NCBI GenBank assembly: GCA_028583605.1
Contig: CM053337.1
Coordinates: 15,643,639 to 15,707,638 of the forward strand
Direction of reading: 5' to 3'
DNA from: Dastarcus helophoroides
Lineage: Eukaryota; Arthropoda; Insecta; Coleoptera; Bothrideridae
DNA length: 64,000 nt
The notes beneath the pieces are model-generated. The model was given only the letters and a program-made list of their open reading frames with translations, made no database searches and had not been told where the DNA came from. Below, one piece after another: positions 38,701-47,700 of this stretch. The position numbers were made by a program, and so were the translations under genes. The first letter of the stretch is position 1. Every line of letters begins with the position of its first letter.

Positions 38701-41700
38701 TACATACCTCCTGTTGCGACCCATCCTCGAGAGATCTCACAATACTTTCGTGTTCTGCGTGGATATCCGTCCAATAGACGTATTTCCCATCGAAGGAAAC
38801 CCCGACCACCTGCTTCAACTTGTTAGCGATGGAAAAATACACTTGAGAGGTCAAAAAGTAGCCTCTGACTTCCGACTTTGAGCTGAACAACATCATGGCT
38901 TCACCACCGGTGGCTTTGCAAGTTTTCTTGTCCTCTTGCAGGGTGTACTTCGCATCGCAGGAACAACTGTAGGATCCTTGGGTGTTATGGCATTTTTGGT
39001 CGCAGATACCTTCAGGAAAAATCAGATGAAGCATAGTGAAGACTTTTATGTTTAGTTGGATCAATAGTTGGATCGATTGCTTAATGAATAAAGGAAAAAC
39101 GTAGCTTAGTCCGAAAAACATTAAAAAAAGTGACATGAAACGCAACCAAGTAAAAATCTGTTGTGGCTTTTTAGATACATTCAGGAAAAATTAGGTGAAG
39201 CACAGTGAAGACTTGTTTTATGTTTGGTTAAATAAATTGCTTAATCAGATAAAGAAAGAACGTTGATTAGACCGAAAGACATTAAAAAAGGTGACATGGA
39301 ACGTAATTAAATAAAAATCTTTTATGATTTTTTAGATATCTTCAGGAAAAATCAGGTAAAGCACAGTGAAGACTTGTTATATGTTTAGTTGGATCAACTG
39401 CCTAATTAGATAAAGGAGAAACGTAGATTTGGCCAAAAGACATTAAAAAAGTGTCATGAAACGCAACCAAGTAAAAATCTTTTGTGATTTTTTAGATACC
39501 TTCAGGAAAAATCAGGTAAAGCACAGTGAAGCCTTGCTTTATGTTTAGTTAGATCAATAGTTGGATCGATTGCTTAATCAGAAAAAGGAGAAAAGTAGAT
39601 TAGGCCGAAAGACGTTAAAAAATGTGACATGAAACGCATCCAAGTAAAAATCTTTTGTGATTTTTTAGATACCTTCAGGAAAAATCAGGTGAAGCACAGT
39701 GAAGACTTGCTTTATGTTTAGTTGGATCAACTTCCTAATTAGCTAAAGAAGAAACGTAGATTTGGTCGAAAGACATTAAAAAAAGTGACATGAAACGCAA
39801 CCAAGTAAAAAATCTGTTGTGATTTTTTAGATATCTTTAGAAAAAATCAGGTGAAGCACAGTGAAGACTTGTTTTATGTTTAGTTGGATCAATAGTTGGA
39901 TCGATTGCTTAATCGGATAAAGGAGAAAAGTAGATTAGGCCGAAAGACGTTAAAAAAAAGTGACATGAAACGCATCCAAGTAAAAATCTTTTGTGATTTT
40001 TTAGATACCTTCAGGAAAAATCAGGTGAAGCACAGTGAAGACTTGCTTTATGTTTAGTTGGATCAACTTCCTAATTAGCTAAAGAAGAAACGTAGATTTG
40101 GTCGAAAGACATTAAAAAAAGTGACATGAAACGCAACCAAGTAAAAAATCTGTTGTGATTTTTTAGATATCTTTAGAAAAAATCAGGTGAAGCACAGTGA
40201 AGACTTGTTTTATGTTTAGTTGGATCAATAGTTGGATCGATTGCTTAATCGGATAAAGGAGAAAAGTAGATTAGGCCGAAAGACGTTAAAAAAAAGTGAC
40301 ATGAAACGCATCCAAGTAAAAATCTTTTGTGATTTTTTAGATACCTTCAGGAAAAATCAGGTGAAGCACACTGAAGACTTGCTTTATGTTTAGTTGGATC
40401 AACTTCCTAATTAGCTAAAGGAGAAACGTAGATTTGGTCGAAAGACATTAAAAAAAGTGACATGAAACGCAACCAAGTAAAAAATCTGTTGTGATTTTTT
40501 AGATATCTTCAGAAAAAATCAGGTGAAGCACAGTGAAGACTTGTTTTATGTTTAGTTGGATAAATTGCTTAATCAGATAAAGAAGAAACGTTGATTAGAC
40601 CGAAAAACATTAAAAAAAGTGACATCGAACCTAATCAAGTAAAAATCTTTTGTGATTTTTTAGATACCTTCAGGAAAAATCAGGTAAAGCACAGTAAAGA
40701 CTTGTTTTATGTTTAGTTGGATCAATGTCTTAATCAGATAAAAGAGAAACGTAGATTAGGCCGAAAGACGTTAATAAAAGTGACACGAAACGCAGCCAAG
40801 TAAAAATCTGTTGTGATTTTTTAGATGTCTTCAGGAAAAATCAGGTGAAGCGCAGTGAAGACTTGTTTTATGTTTAGTTGGATAAATTACTTAATCAGAT
40901 AAAGAAGAAACGTTGATTAGACCAAAATACATTAAAAAAAGAGACATGGAACGTAATTAAATAAAAATCTTTTATGATTTTTCAGATATCTTCAGAAAAA
41001 ATCAGGTGAAGCACAGTGAAGACTTGTTTTATGTTTAGTTGGATTAATTGCTTAATTAGATAAAATAGAAACGTAGATTTGGCTGAAAGACATTAAAAAA
41101 GTGACATGAAACGCAACCAAGTAAAAAATCTGTTGTGATTTTTTAGACATCTTCAGGAAAAATCAGGTAAAGCAGAGTGAAGACTTTTTTAAATTAAGTT
41201 TAGTTGAATAATTGCTTAATCAATAAAGGAAAAACGTAGATTAGCCCCAAGGACATTAAAAAAAGTGACATGAAAAGTAAGTAACCAAGTAGAAATCTTT
41301 TGTGATTATTTAGTTTTAAAATTTTTAAATAGTTGCTTTGATGGGAACTAAAGCAGCGTTAAAAAGGGTAATTTAGTGAATGTTCCCTGGCTTCCCTTCA
41401 GAAGGAATAGATTTTTGGTTTTTTTGCTACAAATTGTTAAGCGGAGATCAACTTAAAACCAAACTAATTTTTTGATGCTGTTACTAAAAAAAGCAACTTT
41501 AAAAATTGGGTCTCATCTGATCACTTCCCATGGATTCTGTAGAAGGTGCTGACCTTATTAAAACGCTAATCAAAAGGGGAGTGAATTTAATTTTCAATGT
41601 ATTTTGGTATCAAATAAATTGAAGCAATCTTTATAGAAATTTGAAAGTGAAATATAAAAAAAACAGACTGTGGGAACAAAAGTGTAAAAAAAGGGAACAT

Positions 41701-44700
41701 TTTCAAGATTTACCATAAGTGTCACACTCGTTTATATCCTGGCAGGTTTTGTCGTTGACATAGTGGTATCCTTTGGGGCAAAGACACTTGGGGCCTGTTG
41801 GTAGCTGCACGCACTGATGGGCACACTGATGGTGGTTGCAGGACATATGAGGGACAGTGCACATGACACTTTCATCAGATCTATCCGTGCACTGGGGCGT
41901 ACCATCACACACTTCTTTCAAATCGAGACATGTTTTCCTATCGTTGCAGAGGAATTTTTCGTTGTCCCACGTACAGTCTTCGATGCTTGTATGATTTTTT
42001 GTGTCTAGAAAAACGCGGTTATTTAAATAACCATTGATTGAGTACCATTGGCACCATTGGTTGAGTATACACTAGCCAATGGTGCCAACGGTATTCAACC
42101 AATGATACTTAACCACTGATACTTAACCACTGATACTTAACCACTGGTACTCAACCAATCACTGCTACTCAACCATAGCCACTCAACCAATGGTACTCAA
42201 GCGTAGAAACCATAGAAAAACGCGAACTGTTACATTCACCATTGGTTGAGTGTATAATCAACCAATGGTACCAATGGTACTTAACCAATGGTGCCAATGG
42301 TACTCAAACAATGGTGCCAATGATACTCAACTAATGGTGCTTAACCTCTGGTACTGAACCACTGGTACTCAACCATAGAAACCGCAGTAAAACGCGGACT
42401 GTAACATTCACCATTGGTTGAGTCTATAATCAACCAATGTTACCAATGGTACTCAACCAATGGTACCAATGGTACTCAAACAATGGTGCTTAACCTCTGG
42501 TATTTAACCACTGGTACTCAACCATAGAAATCTCAAAAAAACGTGGACTGTTACATTCACCAATGGTCGAGTGTATAATTAACCAATAGTACCAATGGTG
42601 CTCAACCAATGATGCCAATGGTACTCAGCCAATGGTGCCAATGATACTCAACCAATGGTGCTTAACCTCTGGTACTCAACCACTGGTACTCAAACATAGA
42701 AACCCCAGTAAAACGCGGACTGTTACATTCACCATTGGTTGAGTCTACAATCAACCAATCTTACCAATGGTACTCAACCAATGGTGCCAATAGTACTCAA
42801 ACAATGGTGCTTAACCTCTGGTACTCAACCACTGGTACTCAAACCATAGAAACCTCAGAAAAACGCGGACTGTTACATTCACCACTGATTGAGTGTATAA
42901 TTAACCAATAGTACCAATGGTGGCAATGGTACTCAACCAGTGGTGCCAATGGTACTCAACAAATGGTGCTTAACCTCTGGTTGTCAACCACTGGTACTCA
43001 ACCATATACTAAGCGCTTGTACGAATAAGTACGGTACTTACTACAATCGATTTCGTCGCTTCCATCTCCGCAATCGTCAGTACCATCGCAAACCCATTCC
43101 TTGCGTACACACTGGTGATTGTTGCAGGTAAAATTACCACCACAATTCGAGGTATCACAACCGATGGTTTCATCGGAACCATCGAGGCAATGTCGTACTC
43201 CATCGCACACCCAAACTTTAGGAATGCAAAGTCTGTCTTTGCATCTCCATTCTTCGTCTGAGCAAGACGAATTGATGTAGGATGATATCTAAAATTTTAC
43301 TTGGCGTCATTAGGATATAAAGTTTTAGCTCTTTTGAACAGATAAAAAAAAATTACAGTAGAATCCAAATCACTTAATTTTTGTCATCTGATCACAAACT
43401 AGATTAGATTTAGATATTTAAACGAATTACTAAACATTGGGAATCAATGATTAAATCTGAAACAATCAATTTTTTTCTAATTCAATATTTTTTTCTGCAT
43501 TTTATCGCTTTAGTTTCAGATTTATGTCTGAAACTCGAAAAAGATGAAGTTTAAGTCTAACGCTTAAAATTTGGGGAACAAATATAAAATTCGTTGGTTT
43601 AAACTTAGGATTTTGAGAAAAAAATAATTAAAATTACAACAAAACATGGAAATTTGAGCTGAAGCTCGAAATTTTGGGAGAAAACTATATATCATGAGGT
43701 GACATTTTGAGAATTTTAAATACCTTACAGTCGTGTGTCAAAAAATGTTGTTAAAAGTAAACAATTTCATTTATTTAAATAATAATTTAAATATATTACA
43801 AAGTGGGCTCAGTAATAAAAATTTTCGAAATTCAAGACGAGTCAATAATGATTCAAAAATGAAACAACAAAAAAAAACTGGAACTTTCCAAAAAATCTAA
43901 ATTTATTGAAGTTTAAAGTTTAAATCAAAATTCAGAGATTGAAAGAGTAAACTTATTCTCAATTTTAACAAAACACTTTAAGTGTCGACCAAAAACAAAA
44001 AAAAATGTAATTTATAGAATTTAAGACTCAAAATTTCAAAAAAAATATCTGAGAGGTCGAAAATTTGAATTTCAGGTGGCAATTTAGAAATACCAAAAGT
44101 AAATATCGAAACTATGACAAATGTGAGAAAAAAAGTGGAAATTTCCGTATTAAAAGACGAAATTTTGAAAAAAACATAAAAAAGTCTAGTTCAAAGTCAA
44201 AATTCCCTTGGAATTTCGAAAAAGTAAAACTTACAATTTCGAAAAAATTGTTCTATTAAAAGCTGATATTATAACGCTGATTTATAATAAAATTTAAGCT
44301 GCATAATGCCGAGAAAAAAAATCATGATAAGGAAGCGAAATTTGCAAGAAGAAATCAAGTTTGCAATAAAAATTTTAATAAAAAATTGAAGAATTAAAGT
44401 TAGAAATACATGAAAAAAGTCAAAATCTGGAAACCAATCCAAAATTTATTAAAAAAATCTGGTTAAAATTCAAAACGTCTAGAAGAAAGTCGAAATTTTG
44501 AATCAATGAGTTGAAATTTGAAAAAATTGTAAACTTGTGAGTTTAAATCTAAGAACAAATTGATTTTAACTGTTAAAATTCAAAAAAATTTTAATTTCGA
44601 AGTTTAACGGAGAAATTTCGAGGGAAAAAAAACAAAACGTCCAAAAATTTAAAATCAAAAAGATAGAAGAAAATAAAAATGTAAACTCAAAATTTTAAGA

Positions 44701-47700
44701 ACAAATTCAAAGTTTCGAACAAATTTTGAGCTTTGTTAAAAAGAATTCGAATTTAATATCTACAGCTTTCAAAAAACAAAAAGTTAACTTGTTGGGAAAA
44801 GAGACAACAGTTAGAAATATAGTTTGACGTAAAACATTTTCATTAAATTAGTTTAAGAGAGAATTGTAATATTTTGGCAAAAACAGTCACATTTTTCTAA
44901 CATTTTAAAAATAATATAATTTGAAAAAAACGTTTCGAAAATGGTATCTTTAAAGTTCGAATTTTGAAAAAAATCAAAAGTTTCAGCAAAAAAGTGAACA
45001 TTTTTATTAGTATCTTATAGTCGTATGTCAAAAAATATTTTTAAAAGTAAACAAAAATTGAAACACAAAATTTGTCCCCTGAAACCAAGAAAGATTAAAA
45101 AACACAACAAAGGTGGCTCTTACGCGTTTCGACAGCCAAGCTGTCATCTTCAGAGATAAACAGTTTATCTCAGATAAACAGTTTATCTCTGAAGATGACA
45201 GCTTGGCTGTCGAAACGCGTTAGAGCAACCTTTGTTGTGTTTTTTAATCTTTCTTGGTTTCAGGGGACAAGTTTTGTGTTTCAATTTTTGAAAATAACAA
45301 AGGACCAGTCCGTTCCATCAAAAAAGTAAACAGCTTCATTTATTTAATTAAATATTTCAAAAAGGGCTCAGTGAAGCTAACATGAATTTAGTCGATTACA
45401 TTTTCAAGCTGAAACTCAAGAAAAAGTAGAAGCTTTGAAAACAGGGGCAGATTTAAGGGTGTACAACTTGACTCCATTCTTTGATGGGGATTCCTAGGTG
45501 GTGGGGGCCCCCATCAATGAATGGCTTTCTTTTTTTTTAAGTCTTCAACAAGATTGTGGACACGACATGTATAGGGGGCTCCATCAGTGTGTTGCACAGG
45601 GCCCCAAGCAAGGTTAATCCGCCCTTGTTTGAAAAAACTTAAATCTTCTGAGAAAACAGACGAAGTTTCCAGTCAACAGTTTAAGAAAACAAAAATTGAA
45701 AATGTGAAGCAATTTTGCGAAAAATTCGAAACAATCTCAGAAATATTAAACTAAAGTTTTATCCAAAAAAATAAGAAATCACTCGAAATTTTGGAGAAAA
45801 ATATCAGGTAAAAATTTCCAGTAAAAATCTTTCAGCTGAAACTCCAAAAAGTCAGAAATATTAACAAAAAATACAAAACGAAATTTCGCGTTTAAGTGGA
45901 AAGTTATCGAAAAGTAAAACAAGTAAACTCAAAATTACAGAATAAAAGTCTAAACTTCGAGATTAGAATCGACATTTTGAATAATAAGTGGAGATTTCTA
46001 GACAAATTCGATATTTCGAGAAATCTCGAATTGAGAGAAGGTTATCGAATTTAAAATCAGTATTTCGAAAAAACAAAATAAAAAAATCTGAGTCAAAATA
46101 TCAAATTTGATGTCAAAAATTAAGAAATAAATTAATACTGAACTTTTTCCAAGTAGTTGTTTTGTCATTGAAGGCGTTAAAGACGAAATTTCGAAAAATA
46201 AGCGAAATTGCATAGAAAAAATTTAAATTATAAATTCGAAATATTATAAGGGGAAAAATACAAACTGAAGGGTTGTATGTGAGAAAAAATCCATTGAAAT
46301 ATAAATCTTGTCCCCTGAAACCAATAAAGATTAAAAAACACAACAAAGGTTGCAACCTTTGTTGTTTTTGTTATGGTAGAACGGACTGGTCCTTGGTTAT
46401 CTTCAAAAATTGAAATACAAATCTTGTCCCCTGAAACCAAATGTTAAAATTAATCATGGTTCAGTTTGAAATACAAATCTTGTCCCCTGAAACCAAGAAA
46501 GATTAAAAAACACAACAAAGGTTGCTCTAACGCGTTGCGATAGCCAAGCTATCATCTTCAGAGAGACACTATCTCTTCAGTTTCAGGGGACAAGATTTGT
46601 ATTTCAATTTTTGAAGATAACCAAGGACCCCTCCTTTCCACCAAAAAAAAATCCACTGATTACCTGGAGAATTTAACATTCTCCTGTAAAAATAATAATA
46701 ATAAAAGGACAAAAAGCGTTCACCTTCATATTTTGATTAAATTTTAAGTGTTCTGTGGCACTTACCCTGAAATTCTCGCAATTTTCTTCATCAGAGAAAT
46801 CTTCACAGTCATCTGCTCCATCGCACATGAATGATTTACTTACACATCTACCATTCTTGCATCTAAAAAAGTAGGGGTCCTTGCACAAATACAGATCTGT
46901 AAAGATGAAACCACTTTAGTTACAGATATCCCACCAGATTGAGAGAATAATCTTCAGGAAAAAAGAAGAAAAAGGTCGCCATTGCCTGTCAACCTAATTT
47001 GTAAACCTGGGGGATCGAAGTAAGACACTTAAATACCCGTTTCCATATCGAAGGTTTCTTCTAAACTACTTAGATAAATTCGTCAACAAAAGTTTTGCGT
47101 TGTATGTGTTTTTCATTAAATTTCCAGCTCTTTAGTCGTCCGTAACTTAAAAAAAAAATGGGATTCGAATGACCAAAGTGCATTTCAAGATCTAGCAATC
47201 TTCTGAAGATATTTAAAACAACAGAAAGTACTGAATTGGGGGCATTTTAACGAGAACTTTTTCATTAACCCTTCTTGCCAGATTTTCTGTCACTTGTTAC
47301 TTAATATTGAAGATTTGGAAAAGTGAAGAAGGGAATGTCAAATGGAATTTCATGACCAAACATTTCTTCTATTTTTCTTTTCATTAGTTAACATTTTTAG
47401 AATCCAGATCGACCATCTGGGAAACATTTTTAAATCAGATCTTATGTTGTGTGTATATCTTAAACGAGGTCGCTATAAAAGACGTCGATTTGAACGTATT
47501 TTTGGTAAATATTTCTTGGCTTTATTTCCACTTCAAATTTCCAACATTTATACATTCGAGAAGGCCTCGTTTCCCTTCGAATTTCCAACATTTATAGTAT
47601 TTGAAAATTCGAAGAAAGGAACTCGGTTGCTCATTTCTTCGTTCTAGCAGCCCAAGTGCCAAAAACATTGCAGATTTAAATAAAGAAGAAGTTCGAGAAT

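Noticed and set aside
47342..47647. 101-residue + strand ORF in VgR-A intron 1
   Set aside because: No recognisable domain, AT-driven composition and no splice or promoter support. It is a chance ORF as far as the sequence shows.
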